From Alphaproteobacteria bacterium (lineage in GTDB: Bacteria; Pseudomonadota; Alphaproteobacteria; UBA8366), in the NCBI GenBank assembly GCA_029861675.1, contig JAOTYV010000085.1, positions 1 through 15,501 of the forward strand: a stretch of DNA of 15,501 bases, read 5' to 3'. The notes beneath the pieces are model-generated. The model made no database searches, was not told where the DNA came from, and worked only from the letters and a program-made list of their open reading frames with translations. The position numbers were made by a program, and so were the translations under genes. Shown here one piece after another: positions 1 to 6,481 of this stretch (positions within the stretch are counted from its first letter, which is position 1; each line of letters begins with the position of its first letter).

Positions 1-796
1 CCAATTTCGTCGTCCCCACGATTGCCGTGGTTACGCCGGGCTGCGCCAAGGTAAACCGCAGGGCGATTTCGGGCCAGGCGTCGTCCGGGAATCCAATGTC
101 GGCCGGCGTGATCGCCATCTTCGCCAGGCGGTCATGGTACGTCTGGGCGTAATTGGCATACATGCCACGCTGTTCCGATGCGTCGCGCCAGGCCGCATTG
201 GCGATCGGCCGTTTGACCAGGATGCCGATATTGTTTCGCTTTGCGACGGGGAGCAGCGTATCGATGTTGGCTTGATCGCAAATGCTGACCGAGGTTTCGA
301 TCACCGCGACATCCTCGATCCCGGCGGCGTACACCGCGGCCTCGTTGTCGCCGGAATAGCCGACGAAGCGGAGCTTGCCGGCATCGCGCGCCTTGATCAG
401 CGTGCCGAGGGCCTCGCCCTGCTGCAGGACTTCCAAATCGCAGGTATGCAGCAGCATGACATCGATGTGATCGGTCTTGAGGCGCCGCAACGCGCGGTCA
501 ACCGTTTGTTCGATTGCCGTCGCCGACCACGCTTCTCCTTCGATATCCTCGAACGCTTGTCCGCATTTTGAAACCAGTACGTAGTCGTCGCGGCGGTGGC
601 TGATCGCGTCGCCGATCGCTTCCTCCGAACCGGCATAGGCAGCTGCCGTATCAATCAGATTGACGCCGCGGTCGAGCAGCGAGTTGAGGATTTCGGTGAC
701 CTCTTTCCGGTCTGTTTCGAGGTAGCCTACCGGTGCGCCGCCAAAGCCCAGCGCGGACACATCGAAACCGGTTTTCCCCAAGCGTCGCATTTCCAT
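1..796 (-). CDS. Aldo/keto reductase (3' end outside window)
   Basis: NAD(P)H-dependent oxidoreductase of the aldo/keto reductase superfamily, expected to be a cytosolic TIM-barrel enzyme acting on aldehydes, ketones or sugars. The reading frame is open from the ATG at 794-796 to the left edge, giving 265 residues. The N-terminus MEMRRLGKTGFDVSALGFGG is typical of the family. The catalytic tetrad is visible as D49 and Y54 (in LIDTAAAYAGSE), K77 (VSKCG) and H117 (DVMLLHTCD). The closing residues in the window (RFTLAQPGVTTAVVGTTKL) match the usual C-terminal cofactor-binding region, so only a short tail should be missing. The start is the first of two in-frame ATGs two codons apart, with a purine-rich GGGGA stretch upstream. 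The substrate is unknown; D-threo-aldose or L-galactose dehydrogenase-like members are a reasonable guess by overall style. Confidence 0.9.
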   Translation of the reverse strand, partial: MEMRRLGKTGFDVSALGFGGAPVGYLETDRKEVTEILNSLLDRGVNLIDTAAAYAGSEEAIGDAISHRRDDYVLVSKCGQAFEDIEGEAWSATAIEQTVDRALRRLKTDHIDVMLLHTCDLEVLQQGEALGTLIKARDAGKLRFVGYSGDNEAAVYAAGIEDVAVIETSVSICDQANIDTLLPVAKRNNIGILVKRPIANAAWRDASEQRGMYANYAQTYHDRLAKMAITPADIGFPDDAWPEIALRFTLAQPGVTTAIVGTTKL

Positions 797-922
797 ACCG
801 AATCGTCCCCAAGTGTTGTTGATCCCCACAAGCCTGATACGCACCGACCGCGCCGTCAATGGGGCGGGACGTCACCATGGTACTGCTTGGGTGGTTGTGA
901 CAGTTCGAGCCGCGAACGGTCG

Positions 923-939
923 CCGGCCCCGGCGGCCGG
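923..939. other. GC-rich inverted repeat between two leftward genes
   Basis: CCGGCC (923-928) and GGCCGG (934-939) can form a 6-bp stem with a 5-nt loop. It lies about 40 nt downstream of the stop of the small leftward gene that ends at 978. No T-run follows on the minus strand, so at best it is a weak or Rho-assisted terminator. The rest of the 797-977 gap shows nothing recognisable. Confidence 0.25.
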
Positions 940-977
940 TATCGATGCCAGCGGCTTCCTCACCGGAGGGGAAGGGC

Positions 978-1199
978 TTATTTCTTTTTCTTCTTCTCTT
1001 TGGCCGCCGCCGCCTCGGCGGATGCTATATCGGCAGCTTCCTTGTCGGCGGCTTCTTTGGCGAGGCGCAGGTCCCGCAAGCTCGCGGTGTGCGCCGCTTC
1101 CTTCTTTCGTGCTTTCTCTCTTTCGGTCAGGGCTTGTTCGTATTTTTTCTGGTTTGCCCTGAATTTTTCCTCAGCTTTCGTTCGCACTGATTTCAACAT
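978..1199 (-). CDS. Small Lys/Ala/Glu-rich helical protein, function unknown
   Basis: A 73-residue protein if translation starts at the ATG at 1197-1199, or 76 residues from the ATG at 1206-1208. The inner start is preferred because AGAGG lies about nine bases before it, whereas that same AGAGG touches the outer ATG directly. The sequence is almost entirely charged or alanine residues, without glycine or proline, and ends in six consecutive lysines. A single long helix or coiled coil is predicted. It has no signal peptide, membrane segment or cysteine. It lies 150 bp downstream of the LuxR-type regulator on the same strand and could share its transcript. The strongly basic tail would suit nucleic acid or membrane-phosphate contact, but this is inference. 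I do not recognise a named family. It could in principle be a low-complexity spurious ORF, though its ribosome binding site argues for a real gene. Confidence 0.6.
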   Translation of the reverse strand: MLKSVRTKAEEKFRANQKKYEQALTEREKARKKEAAHTASLRDLRLAKEAADKEAADIASAEAAAAKEKKKKK

Positions 1200-1348
1200 T
1201 TCGGTCATCCTCTTTTGCTGTTCAATCCTCTACGGGCGGCGGCAACAGTCGCGCGAACCATTGCGCCGCGACGTCCGTCCGGTCCCATTGCCAGAGGGCT
1301 TTCAGCGTTGCTCTTGCCAAACCTGATTCTCAATTTGGAGGCCGGAGG

Positions 1349-2044
1349 TCAGTTCATATCCAACCGAGCTTCGTCGTCCATGATCGGTGCGCCATTGCGG
1401 GCCGGTAGATAGCCGTGACGGTGGGCCCAGATCGCCGCCTGCGTCCGGTTGCTGACCTTGATCTTTCGCAGGAGGCTCTTGATATGCACCTTGATTGTGG
1501 CTTCGGTGATGCTCAGACGGCGGGCGATCAGTTTGTTCGACTCACCCCAGAGGAGACACCGCATGGTTTCGATCTCGCGGTTAGAGAGTCCACATTCATT
1601 GTCATGCGGTACGCTTAGCGGCCGCTGTATCTGAACATCATCCACGAGCATCCCGGCCAGATAGTTGGGAAAAACCGTCTCCCCCAATACGACAAGCTGT
1701 AACGATTTCAGCAATGCCTCGGGCGTGATGTTCGTGGTCAGGAAGCCGCTGACGCCGGCCGCCAGGCAAGCTGCCAATGTCGCCATGCGAATTTGACTAT
1801 CCAAGACGACAGTCGGCGCATGGGGGTAAATTGCGTTCAGATGCTCCAGCGTGTCCATGATGCGCTTGGGATCGCTCGGACACTCCAACACGATAATGTC
1901 GGGTTCGGGCAAATCGTTGGGCTCTATCATGGCGATATCCGAAATTTCGCCAATTACCGTAAACGGCGACCCTTCGAACAGGTGCTTGAGACTTGCATGG
2001 AACAGTTTGTTGGGGCCAACCAGCAACAATGTGGAGGTATGCAT
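1349..2044 (-). CDS. NarL/FixJ-type LuxR-family regulator with degenerate receiver
   Basis: A 231-residue transcription factor with a receiver-like N-terminal domain (about 5-120), a linker, and a LuxR-type helix-turn-helix (about 151-210, from LSNREIETMRCLLWGESNKL through VHIKSLLRKI to RTQAAIWA). The HTH is well conserved, including the TIKVHIKSLLRKI recognition region. The receiver has lost its chemistry. The acidic pair after beta-1 (LLIDDH in NarL) is G10-P11 (LLVGPNK), the phospho-acceptor Asp is E54 (VLECPSD), and the conserved Lys (GYLLKD) is T104 (GFLTTN). Phosphorylation by a histidine kinase is therefore unlikely. E54 could mimic a constitutively active state, or the domain may serve dimerisation or ligand sensing. 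AAAGGG lies about six bases before the ATG, and a promoter is visible at 2091-2120. No sensor kinase is encoded nearby. Targets are unknown; the divergent lactonase gene is the nearest candidate. Confidence 0.88.
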   Translation of the reverse strand: MHTSTLLLVGPNKLFHASLKHLFEGSPFTVIGEISDIAMIEPNDLPEPDIIVLECPSDPKRIMDTLEHLNAIYPHAPTVVLDSQIRMATLAACLAAGVSGFLTTNITPEALLKSLQLVVLGETVFPNYLAGMLVDDVQIQRPLSVPHDNECGLSNREIETMRCLLWGESNKLIARRLSITEATIKVHIKSLLRKIKVSNRTQAAIWAHRHGYLPARNGAPIMDDEARLDMN

Positions 2045-2090
2045 GATGGCCCTTTCTTTGTTGGGGCCGTCGACGTTACGTCCCGTTTTT

Positions 2091-2120
2091 ATTATATGGA
2101 GTTTTTATTTGTATAAGCAA
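2091..2120 (-). promoter_or_regulatory. Candidate sigma70-type promoter of the LuxR-family regulator
   Basis: Read on the minus strand, TTGCTT (2120-2115) is followed after 18 bp by a perfect TATAAT (2096-2091). Transcription would start near 2084, leaving a leader of about 40 nt before the ATG at 2044. The spacing and position are good. The local AT-richness raises the chance of random matches, so this is a prediction only. Confidence 0.55.
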
Positions 2121-2321
2121 GATTTAGATAAATGAAATTTAGCTTCGGGTGGAATGTTCGTGACTAATAATTTGGCGCTATATAATATTAATAGATCATA
2201 ATTCTGCACTATTCGAATAATATTAAAGCTGTTTGTTGGTAATGGCGAAGTATATCTCTAGTGCGCTCGCCAGATATAGAATGCACACAAAAACCGTACC
2301 GCAATTTTCTTTTTGTTGACC

Positions 2322-2339
2322 TCCCGTGTACCCACGGGA
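2322..2339. promoter_or_regulatory. Palindrome adjoining TTGACC, possible operator
   Basis: TCCCGTG (2322-2328) and CACGGGA (2333-2339) form a perfect 7-bp inverted repeat with a 4-bp centre. It begins directly after a -35-like TTGACC (2316-2321) and about 135 bp before the SMP-30-type start. It could be an operator for the divergent pair or a leader hairpin. No good -10 box sits at 16-18 bp from TTGACC, so the promoter itself is not established. Confidence 0.35.
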
Positions 2340-2473
2340 CAGCAATACATGCGTGACGGGTTCTACCGTTGCCCGTGCGCGCGCCACGTTGTCTGATAAA
2401 GTCGAAATTGCGACTGCTTGTGGCGCACCCTCACTTCGGCATCACCGGATAAGAACACCGAAAGGTATTCACG

Positions 2474-3373
2474 ATGAACGATCTGCCCGACATTCTCGAG
2501 ACCACCGACGCGGAACGCCATGCTACGGGATATGTCTTCACCGAAGGGCCGTTGTGGCACCCGGACGGGTTCTATTATTTCAACGATATCCATCCGGGCG
2601 CTCTATACCGCCTGACACTCGGCGAAACCGCCGAGCTGATCCGGAAAACCGATGGCGGAAACGGGATGACATTCGACCTGCAGGGGCGTCTGATCCATTG
2701 TGAGGGATCGGGAAACCGGGTTACCCGCACCGATCTGGACGGTACGGTCACGACACTGGTCGACCGCTTCGAAGGCGGACGCTTCAACCGTCCGAATGAC
2801 GTCGTCTGCCATTCGGATGGCAGTCTCTATTTCACCGATCCGTCGATGCGGATTGCGTTTCCGGATCGAGAACAGCCCCGTCCCGAGGGCGAAGACGGTG
2901 TTTGGGGCGGCGCGCGCGTCTACCGCATGGCGCCGGATGGCGCTCTTTCCGCCGTCGTGAACTGCGAATATCCCAACGGCCTCGCCTTTTCGCCCGATGA
3001 GCGCACGCTGTACATCGCCAACACGCGATGGACGAAGTATATCCTGGCGATCGATATCGATCCCGCCGGCGTCATGCAGCGCCGCCGTATCTTCGCCGAT
3101 TTGAGCGCGGGCGACGCACCGGGCGCGCCGGATGGCGTCAAGGTCGATACTTTGGGCCGCGTCTTTTGCACCGGCCCCGGCGGGATTTGGGTCATGGAGC
3201 CGGACGGACGCCATATCGGGACCATTCAGTTGCCGGAGCAAGCGGTGAATTTCACGTTTGGCGGGGACGATCTACGGACGCTTTTCGTGACTGCGGTCAC
3301 CTCCGTCTACACCCTGCGGGTCAGGACGCCGGGCCTGCCGCATCCATGGTATCGGCTGTACAAGGGCGGCTAG
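2474..3373 (+). CDS. SMP-30/gluconolactonase/LRE-family hydrolase
   Basis: A 299-residue six-bladed beta-propeller enzyme of the SMP-30/gluconolaconase/LRE family, a group of divalent-metal lactonases. The metal-site residues are visible in their usual contexts: E24 (FTEGPLWHPDG), N108 (FNRPNDVVCHSDGSLYFTDP), N168 (YPNGLAFSPDERTLYIANT) and D220 (GAPDGVKVDTLGRVFCTGPGG). The length is normal and there is no signal peptide, so a cytosolic location is expected. GAAAGG lies about eight bases before the ATG. The gene stands upstream of two dioxygenases on the same strand, but 209 bp and a strong hairpin separate them, so it is probably its own unit. A lactone-opening step in sugar or aromatic catabolism is the family role; the actual substrate cannot be told. 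Confidence 0.92.
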   Translation: MNDLPDILETTDAERHATGYVFTEGPLWHPDGFYYFNDIHPGALYRLTLGETAELIRKTDGGNGMTFDLQGRLIHCEGSGNRVTRTDLDGTVTTLVDRFEGGRFNRPNDVVCHSDGSLYFTDPSMRIAFPDREQPRPEGEDGVWGGARVYRMAPDGALSAVVNCEYPNGLAFSPDERTLYIANTRWTKYILAIDIDPAGVMQRRRIFADLSAGDAPGAPDGVKVDTLGRVFCTGPGGIWVMEPDGRHIGTIQLPEQAVNFTFGGDDLRTLFVTAVTSVYTLRVRTPGLPHPWYRLYKGG

Positions 3374-3385
3374 AGAAAATCCCGA

Positions 3386-3404
3386 GCGAACCGAAACGGT
3401 TCGC
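3386..3404 (+). terminator. Strong hairpin after the SMP-30-type gene
   Basis: GCGAACCG (3386-3393) and CGGTTCGC (3397-3404) form a perfect 8-bp stem with an AAA loop, starting 13 nt after the stop codon. No T-run follows, so it is not a classical Rho-independent terminator. Given the second palindrome at 3434-3475, it may be part of an extragenic palindromic element that also limits read-through. Confidence 0.45.
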
Positions 3405-3433
3405 GACGACGTATTTGCGTAAAAATAATGAGA

Positions 3434-3475
3434 TAGACCATTTCACTTGAGTCAATTTGAACAAGAAATGGTCTA
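3434..3475. repeat. 11-bp inverted repeat in the intergenic region
   Basis: TAGACCATTTC (3434-3444) is matched perfectly by GAAATGGTCTA (3465-3475), with a 20-bp centre. That centre carries the 9-bp palindrome TTGAGTCAA (3447-3455). It lies 30 bp after the hairpin at 3386-3404, in a locally AT-rich patch between GC-rich genes. The pair looks like a composite extragenic palindrome of the kind scattered in alphaproteobacterial genomes, but copy number cannot be tested here. An operator for the downstream dioxygenases is an alternative. Confidence 0.5.
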
Positions 3476-3582
3476 GGCGGGGCGGTCCCGGTCAATAGCC
3501 GACGGCTTGCTCTGTGTGGAGAAAGTCGAGGATAATGATCCGGTCGAGTGAGAATGGGCGAATAGCGCGGGAGTGCAAGGCG

Positions 3583-4494
3583 ATGCAGGCAAGCGGCGTC
3601 ACGATGGACAGCAAACCCGAACACTCCGGGACCTATCGGATCGGGCCGATTACCGTCAACCCGGCGACGCCGGCGATTGGCGCCGAAATCCGGGATGTGG
3701 ATATATCCCGCGCGCTCGACACGGAAACGATCGTGGCGATCAAACAGGCATGGCACGCGCATTTGGTGCTGCTGTTTCGAGGCCAGACATTGACGCCGGA
3801 ACAGCAAATTCACTTCTCTTCCTATTTCGGCCTGCCGCAGAGCCCCAACCGCACGTCGTTCACGCCGATGACCGAGCAATACCCGGAAATCGTCGAGGTC
3901 ATGAACGTCGGCATGGATCAGGAGCGGCTCGATCGGAGCTTGGGCAGCGCGGAGGCCTTCTGGCACACCGACATGTCGTACAAGGAAATTCCGCCCGCGG
4001 CGAGCGCGCTGTATTCCCGGGAAGTCCCACCGGAAGGCGGCAATACCTGTGTGTGCAATATGTACATGGCCTATGACGATTTGCCGCCGGATTTGCTGAG
4101 CCAAATCGAGGGGCGCAAAGCGGTGCACGACGCCAGCCGCAACAGTGCGGGACGGCTCCGTCCCGGCTTCGAGGACGAGCAGGATCCGCGCAAAACGCCG
4201 GGACCCCATCACCCGCTCGTCCGGACGCATCCGGAAACCGGACGCAAAGCATTGTTTCTCGGCCGCCGGCCCTACAGCTACATTCCGGGACTTCCGCTGG
4301 AAGAAAGCGAAGCCCTGCTCGACCGGCTGTGGGCCCATGCGGCGCAGGAACAATATGCCTGGTGCCATTCCTGGGCGGTCGGCGACCTTTTACTCTGGGA
4401 TAATCGCTGCGCCATGCATCGGCGCGACCCGTTCGACATGAAGCAACGGCGGGTCATGCACCGGACGCAGATCGCCGGGGTGCGGCCCTATTGA
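3583..4494 (+). CDS. TauD/TfdA-family Fe(II)/2-oxoglutarate dioxygenase (paralogue 1)
   Basis: A 303-residue non-haem iron dioxygenase that should couple 2-oxoglutarate decarboxylation to hydroxylation, often followed by cleavage, of a small substrate. The Fe(II) facial triad is H128 and D130 (FWHTDMSY) plus H279 (NRCAMHRRDPFD). By alignment with E. coli TauD (H255, R266, R270), R290 should bind 2-oxoglutarate and R294 occupies the position that contacts the taurine sulfonate. The frame is open upstream to a GTG at 3514. The ATG at 3583 is chosen because GGGAG and AAGG precede it at usable distance and conserved sequence begins only near residue 20; an ATG at 3604 is also possible. It is followed 42 bp later by paralogue 2 on the same strand, probably in one operon. 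The substrate is unknown: taurine, other sulfonates, sulfate esters and aryloxyalkanoates are all known for the family. Confidence 0.9.
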   Translation: MQASGVTMDSKPEHSGTYRIGPITVNPATPAIGAEIRDVDISRALDTETIVAIKQAWHAHLVLLFRGQTLTPEQQIHFSSYFGLPQSPNRTSFTPMTEQYPEIVEVMNVGMDQERLDRSLGSAEAFWHTDMSYKEIPPAASALYSREVPPEGGNTCVCNMYMAYDDLPPDLLSQIEGRKAVHDASRNSAGRLRPGFEDEQDPRKTPGPHHPLVRTHPETGRKALFLGRRPYSYIPGLPLEESEALLDRLWAHAAQEQYAWCHSWAVGDLLLWDNRCAMHRRDPFDMKQRRVMHRTQIAGVRPY

Positions 4495-4536
4495 GCGGGC
4501 GAGGGGCCGCCGGAACCGCAAACGGAGGAGGTTTTC

Positions 4537-5403
4537 GTGGCGACTGAAATCATTCCGACTGGCGCCAAGCTCGGCGCGGAAGTTCGTGGCATAGACGCAT
4601 CCGACATCGTCGGTAAGGAGGATCAGCGCGCATTGCGGGCGGCGCTGGCCAAGCACATGGTGTTGATTTTCAGGGAGCAATCCGTCCCGGTCGATGCGCA
4701 GATCCGGTTCGCCCAAACCTTCGGCGATCTCGGGGCGATCGCGGATACCTTGCTGGGGATCGGAAGAAGACATTATCAACCGGACGAAATGCCGGAATGC
4801 GTCAGCGTCATTTCAAACATCAAGGTCGACGGTAAGAAAATCGGCAGCCTGGGCGACGGGGAATGTTTTTGGCACACCGATAGTTGTTTTTCAGAGACGC
4901 CGCCATCGGCCAGCACGCTCTACTCGGTGGAATTGCCGCCCGAAGGCGGCAACACTGCTTTCATGGATATGGTCGACGCGCTGGAGGCATTGCCTAAGTC
5001 CCTGCGCGCCCGGATCGAGGGGCTGAGCATTCGCCACTCGCAGATCTATGACAGTACGGGCACGAAGCGCCCTGCCTTCGATGAGGTGTCGGATATCACC
5101 AAAGCGCCCGGGCCGGTGCATCCGATCATCCGGACCATTCCCGAGAGCGGGCGGCAATGCCTCTATCTCGGCCGCCGGCTGGGCGCCTATGTGGTGGGGC
5201 TGCCGGTGCAGGAAAGCGAAGAACTGCTGGACGAATTATGGGCCCACGCGGTGCGCGACCATCGCGTCTACTCGCACCGTTGGTCGCTGGGCGACCTGTT
5301 GGTTTGGGACAATCGATTCACCATGCACCATCGCGACCCGTTCGATCCCAATGCGCGCCGTCGACTGCACAAGGTCCAGGTCGCCGGGGAACGGCCGGTT
5401 TAG
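4537..5403 (+). CDS. TauD/TfdA-family Fe(II)/2-oxoglutarate dioxygenase (paralogue 2)
   Basis: A 288-residue second member of the family. It starts at a GTG with the strongest ribosome binding site in the window (GGAGGAGG, six bases upstream). The iron ligands are H113 and D115 (FWHTDSCF) and H264 (FTMHHRDPFD), and R275 aligns with the 2-oxoglutarate-binding Arg. Unlike its two neighbours, the position equivalent to TauD R270 is lysine (K279, in RRRLHKVQ). The residues after the HxD motif also differ (SCFSE instead of MSYKE or MSYTE). These changes point to a different substrate. It has an insertion around 72-85 (LLGIGRRHYQPDE) compared with paralogue 3. Transcription with paralogue 1 is likely. 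The 108 bp after its stop separate it from a convergent third paralogue. Confidence 0.9.
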   Translation: MATEIIPTGAKLGAEVRGIDASDIVGKEDQRALRAALAKHMVLIFREQSVPVDAQIRFAQTFGDLGAIADTLLGIGRRHYQPDEMPECVSVISNIKVDGKKIGSLGDGECFWHTDSCFSETPPSASTLYSVELPPEGGNTAFMDMVDALEALPKSLRARIEGLSIRHSQIYDSTGTKRPAFDEVSDITKAPGPVHPIIRTIPESGRQCLYLGRRLGAYVVGLPVQESEELLDELWAHAVRDHRVYSHRWSLGDLLVWDNRFTMHHRDPFDPNARRRLHKVQVAGERPV

Positions 5404-5511
5404 CCGTCAGCGGGGCATCTATTCGATGGCGTCGGTAGCGCCGCGTTTATGGACGCACGACGCCAAAGTCGAGATAGGCTTCAGGATTCTATCCGCCGCA
5501 TCAAGCCGGCC

Positions 5512-6417
5512 TCACATCGGCCGGGCTACGTCCTTCACCTGGGTACGATGCATGATGCGGCGGCAGGTCGGCGGAAATTCGTCACGCCGGTGCATGGCGC
5601 AGCGATTGTCCCAGATTATGAAATCGCCGGGCCGCCAGCGGTGATGCCAGGTCGTCTGGCCGATCTTGGCGACATGGGCCCAGACCGCGTCGAGTAGGTC
5701 GTCCGACTCCTCCACGGACAAGCCGTCGACGTAGGTATTTTGCCGGCGGCCGATATAGAGCGCCTTGCGCCCGGTTTCGGGGTGGGTGCGGACGATCGGA
5801 TGGCTGACGCCGGAAAGCGTGCCCGGGTCGAACGCACCGCGCGCCTTGACTTGCGCCAGCGGCTCGCCGCCTTCTTCTCGGGCAAGGCCGTCCAGAGTGT
5901 ACTGGTCCTCATGCTTGATCGATCGCCCTTCTACCTTTTCGCGCAATGCGGCCGGCAAGGTTTCATAGGCGGTGTACATATTGAGGAAGCCGGTATTGCC
6001 CTCCCCGTCGGGGACTTCCAGCGAATAAAGGCAGCTCGCCTTCGGCGGAATCTCGGTATAGGACATGTCCGTATGCCACAGGCATTCGCCGTCGCCCAGC
6101 GATCCGATCGGTCGCCCATTTTCCACGACGTTGGAAATGATGAACATCTCGGGCAGGCCCTCGACGAAGGCGCGGCCATGACCTTTTATCGGGGCCAGGT
6201 CCAGGTCGCCGAACCGGCGGCTGAACGCGATCAGTTGCGGATCGGTCAATTCCTGGTCGCGGAACAGCAGGACGAGATTGCCGAGCCAGGCCGAGTAAAT
6301 CTCCGCGAATGTCGCATCGCTCACCGGCTGGCTGAGATCGACGCCGCGGATTTCGGCGGCGATGTCGGATGAGAGTGGGACCGTCTGAGGGTCGTCGGAA
6401 GGCGTTGCCTGCGCCAT
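5512..6417 (-). CDS. TauD/TfdA-family Fe(II)/2-oxoglutarate dioxygenase (paralogue 3)
   Basis: A 301-residue third member, on the opposite strand and facing paralogue 2. The iron ligands are H115 and D117 (LWHTDMSYTEIPP) and H276 (NRCAMHRRDEF). R287 and R291 match TauD R266 and R270. The frame is open further upstream, but the ATG at 6415-6417 is chosen because GGAGG lies eight bases before it and the family's homology starts there. A segment at about 180-200 (DGLAREEGGEPLAQVKARG) is longer than in the two neighbours. The gene begins 64 bp after the E1 beta stop on the same strand, so it is probably the last gene of the E1 alpha-E1 beta operon. That arrangement suggests that its product or substrate belongs to the same pathway as the E1 enzyme. 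Confidence 0.9.
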   Translation of the reverse strand: MAQATPSDDPQTVPLSSDIAAEIRGVDLSQPVSDATFAEIYSAWLGNLVLLFRDQELTDPQLIAFSRRFGDLDLAPIKGHGRAFVEGLPEMFIISNVVENGRPIGSLGDGECLWHTDMSYTEIPPKASCLYSLEVPDGEGNTGFLNMYTAYETLPAALREKVEGRSIKHEDQYTLDGLAREEGGEPLAQVKARGAFDPGTLSGVSHPIVRTHPETGRKALYIGRRQNTYVDGLSVEESDDLLDAVWAHVAKIGQTTWHHRWRPGDFIIWDNRCAMHRRDEFPPTCRRIMHRTQVKDVARPM

Positions 6418-6481
6418 GGGGTGCACCTCCAATGTTCGCATTGCAAACTTTAGCACGAACGGCGCGCGGGCCGAATATCCG

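Larger units (their letters stand above)
2045..2473. other. Divergent intergenic region with AT-rich core
   Basis: 429 bp without a convincing gene, between the leftward regulator and the rightward SMP-30-type gene. About 2085-2310 is strikingly AT-rich against GC-rich surroundings and contains several TATAAT-like and palindromic AT words. These include TATTCGAATA (2210-2219) and the 9-mer TAATATTAA at both 2183-2191 and 2218-2226. From about 2320 the composition returns to normal. The region holds the regulator promoter (2091-2120), a 7-bp palindrome (2322-2339), and the ribosome binding site GAAAGG ahead of the ATG at 2474. Confidence 0.7.

Noticed and set aside
2181..2186. TATAAT as a promoter for the SMP-30-type gene
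   Set aside because: It is a perfect -10 word but has no acceptable -35 box at 16-18 bp, and the area is so AT-rich that such words are expected by chance.
3370..4368. Long minus-strand open frame (332 codons) opposite dioxygenase paralogue 1
   Set aside because: It has an Arg/Pro/His-rich translation without motifs and its opposite strand has clear catalytic residues. It is a shadow frame.
5504..5527. GC hairpin at the convergent ends of the dioxygenase genes as a bidirectional terminator
   Set aside because: The stem has a bulge, overlaps the coding end of paralogue 3 and lacks T-runs on either side.
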